Shown: positions 1 through 11,342, numbered from the stretch's first letter. The stretch: DNA of 19,484 nt from Dissophora ornata (GCA_025201705.1 MU617129.1:2852-22335), one strand, 5' to 3'. The notes: generated from the letters alone by a model not told the origin. Numbers and translations: made by a program.

Positions 1-2019
1 AATCTTGGTGGTGCTGGAAATCTAATCCGTGCTGCCACGGCTGAGGGACACATCAAGTGGTTTTGCGCTGACCATTATCTCGATAACTTTCCAGAAGATG
101 AAACGCAACGACTCCGAGGTTTTCTAACGGCCAATAGTGAAGCCTTTCGGATACGCTTCCTCTATATCCCACTTGGATCCCGAGTTCTAGCGAAACAGTT
201 CTACAGCGCATTGGCCGAGATACACCTACTTCAAAAACTGAATATCTCCTTTCGGTGGAGTGTGACAATGGACGACATGCGTGAATTAGCTGCTGCTGTT
301 GTAAAGGCAAATATAACAAATTTGTCCGTAAATGTTGGGACCTTTGGCGGAGTGACCCTCGACACTATTAATAATGGCCGTCGCTACGACCCGATCTTAC
401 AACTGATGTCTAACGGTCGGATCCAATCGATGGATGTCAGGGGTATCGATGGTTTTTTAAAGCACATCAGCAACTCCGCAATTACGACGTGTTCTCAGCT
501 TCTGGCGCTTCGCGTCCGAGTAGCTTCTCCGACCGTGGATCGAAAGACTAGGAAATCTCTATCTCAACTCCTCCAGAACTGCCCGTTGTTGGATGAACTT
601 CAAATAGGTGGTGTTGACTTGTATTACGGCTACAAATTCTTGGAAAACCAACCATCACTGGCTCCAAACATCAGGACGTTGAAACTGACAAATCCAAGCA
701 ACAGTCTTTTCAATATGGGATTCACACGATCTAGGAGCCAGATTACACGGGTAGTTGTCGATCTTGAAAGTGAGCGGGATCCAAATGATCAGAAACTGCT
801 TCGGAGCGGCTTTCTCACAAGATTTCGTGCTGCAGTCCCACCAGAGACGACCGCAGCCGAGGTAGTGGATGTTGTGAGCCTTAATTCAAACCTGATCGAG
901 GCCGAATTCGATTTCGAGCTTCCAAGATCGCTTACCATTGTCGACCAACTTATTTCTGCAAAGAACGATGTCTTACTCAGTCAAGGCCACTCCTCAATGG
1001 CATATATTATCCTGTCATTCGGTGGCAGTATCGTTATGACACTCGATTATACGGATACCATGATGATGGCACCAAACATTTCGACCAAGGTCGTCATAAA
1101 CCATTTTGACGAGTTGACTGACACCATAGCAGTGATCGCTCACTACGCATGGTCTGTTACTTCACTGGTGGTAAATGGGCAGTTCACCGACGATCATGCA
1201 GAGACTATGGACAGGGGAACTGAAGACAAGGGCTCTAAGCTCCAAGAGCTGATATTGCATCCAAGGTCATTGACAAAAAGGGGACTGGAGTGCATGGATC
1301 GATTGATAGGACGCTCAAAAGACCTCGAGCTCAGTTTCAGATCTTACAAATTAGACGAACGGGATGAACAGGAAAAGATGGAGTGGATACTGAGTCGACA
1401 AGGCAAGAGATTGAAAAATCTGTACCTGGAAACGGACAGATGGATCCCAGCTAAAATAGTGCCAACAAGGCTCGACCTACCTTGCTTGGAAGTGTTTCAG
1501 TTGGTAGTAAATCATCCTCATTTGGACCCAGAGAGATTCCCCAAAGGATTAGGCGAGGTTCTGTTTGGAAACACAGAAGCCGAATGGATTGCCGCCATGG
1601 TGTCAGCTCCACCTTTGCAGTCTGGACCTCCTTCAACTTCTCAATACTCTTTGACCACATCAATCTCCGAGTCTCCGCCAGGGCCATGGAGTCATGACCT
1701 TTCATACCTGCAACCCGAGGCATGTGCTCCGTGGACTTCACTGACAAGCATTCACATCCAACTGGATTTAAAACCATGGGCCTGGCGGAAGATAATCAAG
1801 GCCATCGACTTTTCTACGCTGAAGTTTCTGGCGCTCGTGGGATGCAATATTCTGGTAGAGGAGTTTAAACTGTTGGTCGACCGAATCCCTGAGGAGTCCA
1901 ATCGAATGGTACCTTTACAAGTCGATGTCTCATTTACAAAACTTCCAGGATGCACTGGCGCTGAAAAGGATGAGCTTTTTGCAAGGCTTAAGGAGAAGGT
2001 TCCTGGAGCCATGACCTAG
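1..2019 (+). CDS. Large leucine-rich Mortierella-type family protein, copy 1 (5' end outside window)
   Basis: The reading frame is open from base 1 to a TAG at 2017-2019, giving the last 672 residues of a longer protein; the TTG at 211 is an internal leucine, not a start. The whole segment aligns with residues 462-1133 of the copy at 2217-5714, with one codon of length difference (three Met versus two near 1060-1070). It opens with the family's conserved block (GNLIRAATAEGHIKWFCADH) and continues as LRR-like sequence of repeated leucine-spaced segments, such as CPLLDELQIGG and NIRTLKLTN. I recall this architecture from uncharacterised, expanded Mortierellaceae families; its function is unknown and ligand or protein binding by the leucine-rich half is only a guess. 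No stop or frameshift interrupts it, so it looks intact as far as it can be seen. The first ~460 residues and the promoter lie outside the window. Confidence 0.85.
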   Translation, partial: NLGGAGNLIRAATAEGHIKWFCADHYLDNFPEDETQRLRGFLTANSEAFRIRFLYIPLGSRVLAKQFYSALAEIHLLQKLNISFRWSVTMDDMRELAAAVVKANITNLSVNVGTFGGVTLDTINNGRRYDPILQLMSNGRIQSMDVRGIDGFLKHISNSAITTCSQLLALRVRVASPTVDRKTRKSLSQLLQNCPLLDELQIGGVDLYYGYKFLENQPSLAPNIRTLKLTNPSNSLFNMGFTRSRSQITRVVVDLESERDPNDQKLLRSGFLTRFRAAVPPETTAAEVVDVVSLNSNLIEAEFDFELPRSLTIVDQLISAKNDVLLSQGHSSMAYIILSFGGSIVMTLDYTDTMMMAPNISTKVVINHFDELTDTIAVIAHYAWSVTSLVVNGQFTDDHAETMDRGTEDKGSKLQELILHPRSLTKRGLECMDRLIGRSKDLELSFRSYKLDERDEQEKMEWILSRQGKRLKNLYLETDRWIPAKIVPTRLDLPCLEVFQLVVNHPHLDPERFPKGLGEVLFGNTEAEWIAAMVSAPPLQSGPPSTSQYSLTTSISESPPGPWSHDLSYLQPEACAPWTSLTSIHIQLDLKPWAWRKIIKAIDFSTLKFLALVGCNILVEEFKLLVDRIPEESNRMVPLQVDVSFTKLPGCTGAEKDELFARLKEKVPGAMT

Positions 2020-2050
2020 AGATATAAAAGAAGTATTACTGAAGAATGCA

Positions 2051-2056
2051 AATAAA
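2051..2056 (+). terminator. AATAAA polyadenylation-type signal of copy 1
   Basis: AATAAA lies 32 nt after the stop codon of copy 1 and is conserved at the matching place after copy 2. Its position fits a eukaryotic 3'-end signal; actual cleavage is not shown. Confidence 0.5.
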
Positions 2057-2099
2057 CAGCGCCAAGGAGTAAGGTATCCAAGCTGGAATAACAAATTAT

Positions 2100-2216
2100 G
2101 CACCGCCCAACTATCTGGGCTGTTCGTTATTTGTTTTTGAAGAAATTTTATTTTATTATCGCCCCCTCTCTTCTCTCCCTCTCACATCTTCTATTCTTGA
2201 CACTCAACCATCGTAC
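2100..2216 (+). promoter_or_regulatory. Pyrimidine-rich leader/promoter of copy 2
   Basis: T-rich sequence (2128-2160) passes into an almost pure C/T stretch (about 2161-2195) directly before the ATG at 2217. CT blocks of this kind often lie at transcription starts of filamentous fungal genes. No clear TATA box is seen. The spacer between the two copies is only about 200 bp, so it must hold both the copy 1 3' end and the copy 2 promoter. Confidence 0.4.
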
Positions 2217-5200
2217 ATGGCGCAACCTGGCCCCGAGAAGCTTCCCGTTCAGCTTTTTCGACTTCATCCTACCTCCAATATTGTCACAATACCTCCTCGA
2301 CTAGACCACGGGACCGGAAAACACATAATTCTGTGGGAAGACATCCAGGCATCGTTCAGGAATCCGCAGTATGTTATGAGTCGTGGCAACATCGTGGAGT
2401 TTCTTACGGACGACAACCGCCAACAGTAAGATCAGTTATAACAGATATACTCCGAAGCATACATGGGCAATGCTTTGGAACGGAACTCTGACAATTACTC
2501 TATACATATGCTCCATGATAGTGTCCTACCTAAGAGAATCAATTGTCAGTCAGGAGTTGTGTTGGACGTAGTTGCAGAGAGTGATGAACAAGGAGTTGCG
2601 GCTGCAGCTACAGCGATCTCATTGAAACAGTCTGTTACCCCGGTTTTCAATGTCATCCGTGAACTGTCTGGCGCTGCTCCTCCACGGCCCCGTGTTGATA
2701 ATGAGTCATCCGATGCATTTGCTGAGCCTGCAGATGATATCCTCGAGCCTGCAGTTGCAACCCATGAGGTTGTCGTCCAGGAGAGGTCGAACTCTACTTG
2801 CGGTTCATCGTCTTCCATTTCTGAGTCGTCGCCAACTGTTCCTGCCGCTACCACCAAGAAGGTCCTAGAAACAGATTTAGTCACTGGCGTTACCAAAAAG
2901 AAGAATGCCAAGCAGTCTTCTTACCAACTGGCCCAGTTTCTCTGCTCCTATGTCGACACAGGGATGCCCGATGAAACTATTCATACAGACTCGGTCCGAA
3001 ATACTCTGATAGAACGTTTCAATGTTTTGCAGGCAGGACTACATATTGATAAAACCGGTCTGGATCGGATGCTGCAGGCTCAGAACCATATCCAGGATCG
3101 TCAAGTTCTTCTCCAGAACATGATTCAATCGCTGATCAATCAAAGCTACGAGACGAACGAGAGCCCTATCCCAAGACTATTTATCGTGCTGCTGGTACCA
3201 CAGATTCATGAAGACAAGACTATCAAGCCACCTCCTAAGCAGTTTCGTTTATTTTTTCTGTGCGAGTGTGAGACGCACACCATGACGGAGGAGAGCAGAT
3301 TCTCTTACAAGATTCACCTAACCGAGCACCAGGGATATAGTCTGGATCGGCAAGATGAATTCTTTGAGAAGTACGGGTCTTATGTGTTGACGATCATGAC
3401 GGCTCTCAAGTACAGTGTCGGGACAGATGGTGTAGTGCCAGCATTATTATCCCATTTTGCAGAAAGCCTATATGCTCTCGAGAAGCGTCTCAACCTACCA
3501 CCAAACGAGAGTTTTGGCCTTCTTGATGAAACGATCCAATACATCGAGGAGCAACAAAGGTCGCAGCAACAACGGCATCGCAATACCATTAGCAAGATCA
3601 ACACGGATATGGAGCAGACGAATGTCGACGTGTCTGAGGTCCTCGATGGAGCTGATCTAAGAGAACTCGGATCATTTCTAGACCTCCATGACCAGAATCT
3701 TGGTGGTGCTGGAAATCTAATCCGTGCTGCCACGGCTGAGGGACACATCAAGTGGTTTTGCGCTGACCATTATCTCGATAACTTTCCAGATGGGAATACG
3801 CAACGACTCCAAGGTTTTCTAACCTATAATGGTGGAGCCTTTCAGCTACGCTTCCTCCATATCCGTCCTGGATCCCGAGTTCGAGCGAAACAGTTCTACA
3901 GCGCATTGGCCGAGATACACCTACTTCAAAAACTGAGTATCTCCTTTCGGTGGAGTGTGACAATGGACGACATGCGTGAAATGGCTGCTGCTGTTGTCAA
4001 AGCAAATGTAACACATCTGACATTATATGGTGGGAGCTTTGGCGGAGGGGCCCTCGACACTATTAATAATGGCCGTCGCTACGACCCGATCTTACAACTG
4101 ATGTCTAACGGCCGGATCCAATCGATGGGTGTCATGTGGATTGATAGTTTTTTAAAGCACATCAGCAACTCCGCAATAACGACGTGTTCACAGCTTCTGG
4201 CGCTTCGCATCCGAGCAGTTTCTCCAACCATGGATCTAAAGTCCAGGAAATCTTTATCTCAACTCCTCCAGAACTGTCCGTTGCTGGATGAACTTGAAAT
4301 AGGTGGTGTTGACTTGTATTACGGCTACAAATTCTTGGAAAACCAACCATCACTGGCTCCAAACCTCAGGACGTTGAAACTGACAAATCCAAGCAACAGT
4401 CTTTTCAATATGGGATTCACGCGATATCGGACCCAGATTACACGGGCAGTTCTTCACCTTCAAAGTGACCGAGATCCAAATGATCAGAAACTGCTTCGGA
4501 GCGGCTTTCTCACACGATTTCGTGCTGCAGTCCCACCAGGGACGACCGCAGCCGAGGTAGCAGATGTTATGCACCTTAATTCAAACCTGATCAAAGCCGA
4601 ATTCGATTTCGAGCTTCCAAGATCGCCCACCGTTGTCGACCAACTTATTTCTGCAAAGAACGATGTCTTACTCAGTCAAGGCCACTCCTCAATGGAAAAT
4701 ATCATCCTGTCATTCGGTGGCAGTATCGTTATGACACTCGATTATACAGATACCATGATGGCACCAAACATTTCAACCAAGGTCGACATAAAACATTTTG
4801 ACACGTTGACGGATACCATAGCGGTAATCGCTCATTGCGCATGGTCTGTTATTTCACTGGTCGTAAATGAGGAGTTCACCGACGATCATGCAGAGACTAT
4901 GGACAGGGGAACTGAAGACAAAGGCTCGAAGCTCCAAGGGCTGATATTGAATCCAGGGTCATTGACAAAAAGGGGACTAAAGTGCATGGATCGATTAATA
5001 GGATGCTCAAAGGACCTCGAGCTCACTTTCAAGTTTCACAAATTGCACGAACGGGATGAACAGGAAAAGATGGAGTGGATACTGAGTCGACAAGGCAAGA
5101 GATTGAAAAATCTGTACCTGGAAACAGAGGGATGGATCCCATCGAAAATAGTGCCAACAAGACTCGACCTACCTTGCTTAGAAGTGTTTCAGCTGGTAGC

Positions 5201-5714
5201 AAATCGTGCTCGTTGGGACGAACAGAAAATCTCTAAAGGATTGAACGAGGATCTGTTTGGAAACACAGAAGCCGAATGGATTGCCGCCATGGTGTCAGCT
5301 CCACCTTTCCAGTCCGGACCTCCTTCAACTTCTCAATACTCTTTGACTACATCAATCTCCGAGTCTCCACCAGGGTCATTGAGTTGTGATCTTTCATACC
5401 TGCAACCCGAGGCATGTGCTCCGTGGACTTCACTGACAAGCATTCACCTCCAACTGGATTTAACACCATGGGCCTGGAGGAAGATAATTGAGGCCATCGA
5501 CTTTTCCATGCTTAAAACCCTAGCGCTTGTGGGATGCAATATTCTGCAGGAGGAGTTTAAACTGTTGGTCGACCGAATCCCTGAGGAGTCCAATCGAATG
5601 GTACCTTTATATGTCGACGCCTCACGTACAAAACTTCAAGGATGCACTCGCGCTAAAAAGGATGAGCTTTTTGCAAGACTTATGGAGAAGGTTCCTGAAG
5701 CTCTGGTTTACTAA
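2217..5714 (+). CDS. Large leucine-rich Mortierella-type family protein, copy 2 (complete, 2 exons)
   Basis: Proposed model: exon 1 at 2217-2425, intron 2426-2521 (GTAAGA...ATAG, 96 nt), exon 2 at 2522-5714; 1133 residues. The long frame could start at an ATG at 2463, but joining the upstream exon restores a module ending VLPKRIN then GVVLDVV, which fits the N-terminal 'header' I recall in this family. Layout: header ~1-90; acidic and Ser-rich low-complexity linker ~90-190; conserved core with RLFIVLLVP (~288-296), FRLFFLCECETHT (~311-323) and FFEKYGSYVLT (~350-360); polar Gln-rich, probably coiled-coil segment ~415-450; then ~670 residues of LRR-like repeats shared with copy 1. No signal peptide or membrane segment is seen. 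Function is unknown; the modular header plus variable leucine-rich body invites comparison with effector or recognition proteins, but that is inference. Confidence 0.8.
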
Positions 5715-5741
5715 AGAATGCAAATAAAGAGCGCCGAGGAG
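3696..5741 (+). repeat. Direct repeat, right copy (tandem gene duplication)
   Basis: This is the partner of 1-2069. The repeat covers the C-terminal two-thirds of the coding region and the start of the 3' UTR. It can be followed no further left only because the first copy is cut by the window edge. Confidence 0.9.
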
Positions 5742-5918
5742 CAATACAATGCGTCTTGGTTGACAAGGATGCATCTCGCAGAGTAGCCATGATGGGAGTA
5801 ACCTGTTTGATGCAAGGGATTTTACCGGTTCGTATTGAAAAGCCAAGGAACGAGATAACCCATCGGGCAAAGATATTCCATCTTTTAAGTCATGCAGTCA
5901 TTTATTTTTTTTCTGTTT
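5715..5918. other. Convergent spacer between copy 2 and the VASt gene
   Basis: About 200 bp between two converging genes. It holds an AATAAA at 5723-5728 for the + strand gene, only 9 nt after the stop. It also has TTTATT at 5901-5906, which reads AATAAA on the minus strand 13 nt past the stop of the VASt gene. I see no gene in it. Confidence 0.6.
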
Positions 5919-8900
5919 TTACATCCCTTGCGCTCCTATATCCAGGGCTCTCTCAAGAGTCTCGAGTTGCTGCTGTAGTTCATTAATCCGGGCCTGGAGC
6001 TTCGCCTCCGTCGCTGAAATGTCTCCGTTTGCAGCAGAAGTTCCTTCGCCGCTTTTGTCATTATCATGATTGCCAACACCGCCGGCAGCACCATCATCCT
6101 TGGAATCATCCTTGTTGACCTTCCTCTGTCGGATCCAGTCCTTGGCATTCGCGCGCTGGTACTGGCGGTGCCTCTCTTCGCGCTCAGTGAGCCATGCCCA
6201 CATGGCCTCCTCCTGCTCTTGCGTATATCTGTCATCATCACCGCCATGGACATTATCCATGAGCGGGTTATTGCTGTTTCCACTACTCTTATGCATCCCA
6301 TTCATTCCTCCTCCTACTCCCCCTGAACTCCGTGAAAACACGTCGCTCTGGATCTTTTCAATTTGTGAAGTGACGTTCGAGATCTGGAACCAGATGTAGA
6401 TGTTGGCAAACATCACCAGGACAAGGACTAACACCAGCGCCATATGAGATGCGCTGTCGCTGTCGTTCCACGAGAATAAACTCGTAATACTAGACCACAT
6501 GTTGATCTGTTCATCCTTTCCGGTACCGGTACCAGGGCTCACCTCCGACGCCATTGTTTCAGGAGAGGCCCTATCTTTGACTGCCTTGTCTCCTGATACT
6601 GCACTCTCCTCTCCATCGACTCCCCTGTGGCGGTGTCTATGAGATCTTTGGCGTGTCTTTTCGCCAGCCTCCTCCAACAATGGTTCACTTGCAGCCACAG
6701 CAGCCCCGGCTTTTTCAACCGCATCGCCTCCTGCAAACTCTTCTGGATGCGCTATAGCATGTTTCCGAATACTCGTATTCAATTCCTTGAAATGCGTCGT
6801 CATCCCCTCTGCAGCGCCCTTCTCAATCTGGCCCTTGATCCAACTGCTCTTTGTAAACTCGACCGCACCTGTGACCACGACCTGAACCTGATTGGGGCCT
6901 GCCCAAGTGATGCAAGTACGGCATTTTGTCGTGAAGCTCCCACCAGAGGGAACATCTGGCGTCGATGTCGTCGTCACTGTGGTCACATAATCGTCAAAGT
7001 CCTTGTTCTCACATACATCCGTTAGGATCGCCTTTGTCGTCTTGGGTCCAATAGGCATGCCTAGCCATTTTGTGTACTTTGTCATTTTGCTCGACGTTCC
7101 ATCCGGTGACTTTTGCCAGTTTTCCTCCTGAACATCCGCTCCCTTCATGGCCTCGTTCGTCAAAAAGTTTTTGTTAAAGTCGGACTCGAACAGAAGCTTC
7201 CACATATTCTCAACGGTTCCCGGGTATGTCTCGGACATGAATGTGCTGGCGTAGTGTCGGCCGTCCTTCGAGCATTTGCATGTCGTTGCAGAGTGGGTTG
7301 CAACCGAGCCTGATTTTGTGTCACCGTACGTCTTTTGATCGTTGGGACGAGATTTTGGTGGAGAATCCAATCCTGTCCGTGACCGCTGTACTCCTGCTGT
7401 ACGGGGGTCATTTAGCGATTGGTTGCCTAGGGACTCTCGTCTTCCAGAGTCAAATTGTGGATGCGGAGGGGGTAGCTCAGAGACGGATCGAGGTCTTCCT
7501 GAAAGCGTCAAGATACATGGGAAGAATATAGTTAGATTACACCCAAAGCTGTAGCTTGATCTCACTACTACTGCAACAAGAAAATTTTTACCTTGTTTGT
7601 TATCGCCATTGGGAATAATGGGCGCGGTGTCCTCTGTAAATGCCAGGGAAACAAAGAAGAATGTCAATATCCCAGGATTAGCAGCATGACTAGTCCTGTC
7701 ACGATCTACTCGTCACCTCTACGCCCTTTTTTTTTTTTTTTACCTTTCAGGCTCTTTTTCGCTGCTCCTTTCTTAGATCCGTTTCTATGCGATCCTACTG
7801 AAGCCTTTCCGTCCATGTCCTCTATCTCGTCCCATTCTGCCTCATCCGCCGTCCAGTTTTGCGAGGCTGCTGATGATGACCGCCTGTGTCGGTTTCGTCT
7901 TGAATCAGAGGTAGGTCGCGCAGAAATGAAGGACTCTGTATCTGTGTCGTCCTCGTTCAATGTGAGGCTGGATTTGTTCTGCTTCAGGTATGTGCTGTTG
8001 GTCGTAACCGACGCATTGGCGGCACAGGGGAAGGATTTTCTCCATGCGGCCATCAATAGGTCATGGGCGGCCTCTCGCGACAAGAACGACGCAAAAAAGT
8101 GTCCCTTTGTATTGGTAGTTGTAATGATACTGATCGCATTGGGGATCACGTAAGCTGTGAATCGCTTTTCGATGGCGGTGATCTCTGAGAAAGCGATCAC
8201 CAACTGTGTTAAAAAAAAAAAAGAGATAAGGATCATTATTAGTATTGGCATCTTTTAAGCTGCATCATGATCTAGCACTGCCTGCATGAGTTTTCTATAA
8301 TCTCAATGTCGACAGGAACAGGCGATATCAGCTCCAATCAAATCAAGATGCAGATCTTACGTTGGTCACCCAGCCAAAGATGTTGGCATTGAAGCAGATG
8401 TGGTCTTCGCTGATGTAGAGTCGACCCTGGACCAGAATTTCTTTCTGTAGAGCACAACCGTAATCTATTTTAAATTATTTGTTTTGAAGGGACGCGCGGT
8501 CAGAGCCAACAATATAGTTTTTCATATCCCGGATTCTTGATCGATTTACAGTGGATCAAGTCAGGCCATGTCGCAAAACGGATTTTTTTGAGCCGAGTCT
8601 CTCTCTTTGTTTGTGATACTACTGCCAAGACACCTCTGTGTGAAAAATAGACGAGGTAGTGATCGTGTGATACGTGGCGCTGTCCTTTTGCTCCAAGTGT
8701 GGGATGGCAAAAGTGTGTCGTGAGAGTGGTGGGGTGGGTGCAAGTGTTTGTTTGTATTTGCGTCGTGTGCCATGCAATCAATTCCAAGCGCTTCTCGGTG
8801 CAGCACGACCAAAAAAAAACAATATAATAAAAACGGCGCTGATCCAAAAGAATAGCGCGCGATCGGCTGGTCGACTTTGGGACCCACAGCAGGATGCATT

Positions 8901-10073
8901 TGCTGCGAATGGCTGTCCCTATCTGATCGTGCCACTTCACCCCCTCTTCAGCGTTGTCATTGGCTCTCAACAAAGGAGCTTGCCATTCTCTCCTCGAGAG
9001 TGTATCCCTTCTTCCCTTCTTGTCTGCAGGATGCTCCTGTGGAATGAGGGGGGGGGTGGGTGTTCGTCTGTGTGTAAAGATAGAAATCAGAGTCGCGGGA
9101 AGACCCAATTGCTTAAAGTACATTTACCTTCAATCAACCTTTCGTCCTCAGGGACGCTTCGAAACAGGGCGTGAAAGTCGCTGAAGCGTTTTTCGTTGGC
9201 ATATACAAAGGTGATAGGAAGCTCGTCGCCGTCGTTGCTCTGGACTCCATTCCTGTCCAGTGAACCGATTTCGTCCCCTTGGACGTACGGTTGGCCGCCA
9301 GCCCCATAAGAGTCTGGGAAACTGCCTGGTCCGGCTGTGTAGGACGGATCAGTGTATTCCTGGGAATCGTAATTGAATGAGCCGTCTCCGTTCATCCGGA
9401 ATGACTCCATGGTCATCAAGTCTGTCTGGGAGGGGTCCATGACCGTCTTCTGCTCCGTGCTATAAGGGGGTGCCGCTGCCTGGTAGTTGGTATCGTGGGG
9501 AGTGGGGGTGTGCTGGGTAGTGTACTGGGTAGTGTGGGGATTGGTGGTGGTGGTGGTGTTGGCAGGTGCGGAGGATGGGTAAAGGTGGGATCCGGCAGTG
9601 GTGGGATTGTAGGTGGAGGGCAAGAAAGAAGGAGGAAGAGGAGGTCGCTGAGGAGAAGAGGCGGTCGTTGCGTCGGCCGCCGCGGTGGACATGGTCGCGC
9701 TGTGCGGGTCGCCTGCTGTCGTCCTAGCCGAAACAGTCCCATTCGCCTGAACATTCCCATGTCCACCTGCATTGCCGCTGTCCGGCTGCTGAATGTTACC
9801 ATTAGCGCTGCCATTGCTGTTGCTGCTGTCAGTCTGCGCGCTGGAGCTGATGCCCAGGATATCGGTAGTGCGCGAGGCAGCATTGCGAACAGTGGTCAGG
9901 AACCCTGACGGTTGCAGGGTTTGGGGGTTACTGTTGGTACCACCATTGGACTGCCAGGCAGGTTTGGTCGGGACCTGCTCCTGCAACATGTCCTGTGTGG
10001 GCTGTCGCGGCTGTGGCGGCTGTTGTCCTTGATCCATTACCTCCAGGGTCTCGGAGCTTGGCGGTGGAGCCAT
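5919..10073 (-). CDS. GRAM-VASt membrane protein, Lam/Ysp (GRAMD1-like) sterol transfer family
   Basis: Five exons on the minus strand: 10073-9128, 8464-8361, 8203-7744, 7633-7592 and 7498-5919. All introns are GT-AG, phases agree, and the product is 1043 residues. Residues 1-285 are Pro/Thr/Asn-rich and probably disordered. A GRAM domain (~287-409) is rebuilt only by splicing: exon 1 gives FVYANEKRFSDFHALF, exon 2 gives ILVQGRLYISEDHICFNANI, exon 3 gives VIAFSEITAIEKR. A basic Lys-rich linker (~480-503) follows. The VASt domain (~599-764) has YPGTVENMWKLLF, TKWLGMPIGPKTTKAI and AVEFTKSSWIKGQIEKGA. One transmembrane helix lies at ~870-890, and a likely coiled coil at ~1013-1039. Lam proteins sit in the ER at membrane contact sites and move sterol through VASt; the order here fits. 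The ATG at 10073 has a good context (ACC before, G after). The first intron is long (663 nt). Confidence 0.9.
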
Positions 10074-10165
10074 GGTTGCACAAGACTAGCAATGCGAGGG
10101 GTGGGAGGATGTGTGTGGAGAGACAGAGTGATGAGAGAAAAAGGAGTGCAAGGAAGGCCGTGCTT

Positions 10166-10211
10166 GGAGAAGTGCTATTTGTGTGCTCGGAGAAGTGCTA
10201 TTTGTGTGCCC
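10166..10211. repeat. Two-copy 23-nt tandem repeat in the VASt gene 5' region
   Basis: A 23-nt unit beginning GGAGAAGTGCTATTTG occurs at 10166-10188 and again at 10189-10211, differing at one base near the end (CTC versus CCC). It lies about 95-140 nt upstream of the minus-strand ATG at 10073, so it may be in the 5' UTR. Confidence 0.85.
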
Positions 10212-11335
10212 GAAGCTCTTTGCGTTGGGTGTTGTATGCCGTTGAGTGCTGGTGAGGTGCAGCTTTGAAATGAGCAATGGAGATGAGCACTAGAGTTTTC
10301 GAGTCGAGTCGTTGGCAGAAAGAGGAGATGGATCTGTGTGTCTGTGGTGGCTGTGGTGGCTGTGGCTGGAACTGACGAGAAGGAGAGAAACGAGGAGCTT
10401 TTATGAAACGAGAGGGCGCATGGATGATGGACCGAAGATGGATCGACGATGCATCCCGCGAAAGCGTCTGTGGGCAGAGCGGCGAGCAGCGCAACGGGCG
10501 TCCCCACGGTGCGTGTGCGTGTGCGCCGTGTCGCATGACGATGGTGCCCATCACGATGATGATAGCGATGTGGGCTGCCGCGATGGCTGTGATGGCGATG
10601 ATGGCAGAGACAAAACAGAAATTTCTTTCTGCAGGATGTCATTATTACCATTTCTTCACTGTTTCAATTATTTCTATGCGCCCTGTGTCCGCCTCCACGC
10701 ACACCCATTGGCCACGCGTGCCAGAGCCGTGCCTCCATGCAGCCCAGGACGAGATCGAATGCTGAACAACGGAATTGTGGCAATTGTGGCAACAACAGCA
10801 CGCAAAGAAAACTGCGCTTTTGGTCCATGTCTTCTCCCTCCACACACGAACGCACTCCGCCGCTATCTGTTATCTCTCCCATATAAGCCCCCACACGCGT
10901 TTTTGCGCGTTGTTTTTGCTGCTTCTACCGCTGCGACAACACGAGAGCCACGCTCGCCGCCCATCAAGAGCCAACGGATGGCACAGTCTGCAGCAGCAGT
11001 CTAGCGCCGATCTCTCTTTCGTCAATCGGTATTCGATCCTAGCTTATCGCTCACCGCTCATCGTCTCTTTCTTGGGCTTATCGATTTTGACGGCGATTAT
11101 ATTTTTTTCTTATCTCTGCGAAACTCCACCTTATTGGCGGCATATCTTGGATGTGGGGGCGCGCTATCTAACGTGTGCCATGCGGTAGATCGTGGAGATG
11201 AGTCTTTCAGGAGCAGACTTGTTGCTGTTGAGAAACAATCCCTCCCCTCCCCCAATATCAAGGACACCATCGTCAACAACAACAACAACTAAAAAAAGGT
11301 GATCTATGCAGTTGCTGGTGACGTCTTTTTTCCGA

Positions 11336-11342
11336 TATAAAA
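11336..11342 (+). promoter_or_regulatory. TATA box of the enolase gene
   Basis: TATAAAA lies 100 nt before the enolase ATG and is followed by a C/A-rich, G-poor leader (about 11365-11441). A strong TATA plus a pyrimidine-rich leader suits a highly expressed glycolytic gene. The ATG context (ATCGCC before, G after) is also favourable. Confidence 0.7.

Larger units (their letters stand above)
1..2069 (+). repeat. Direct repeat, left copy (tandem gene duplication)
   Basis: This stretch matches 3696-5741 closely along its full visible length, with offset 3695 falling to 3692 after a one-codon indel. The match runs past the stop codons into the 3' UTR, where both copies share the GAATGCAAATAAA stretch and the following GCGCC. 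Just after the copy 1 stop there is about 20 nt that copy 2 lacks. The duplication probably extends left beyond the window. Confidence 0.9.

Noticed and set aside
211..2019. TTG at 211 as the start of copy 1
   Set aside because: The frame is open to base 1 and matches the internal part of copy 2, so this codon is an internal leucine.
8500..9123. 207-residue minus-strand frame inside intron 1 of the VASt gene
   Set aside because: It lies wholly in the intron that must be removed to rebuild the GRAM domain and shows no domain of its own.
10312..11004. 230-residue + strand frame in the divergent spacer
   Set aside because: Irregular composition, no recognisable motif, and it overlaps the expected promoters of the two flanking genes. 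Treated as chance.
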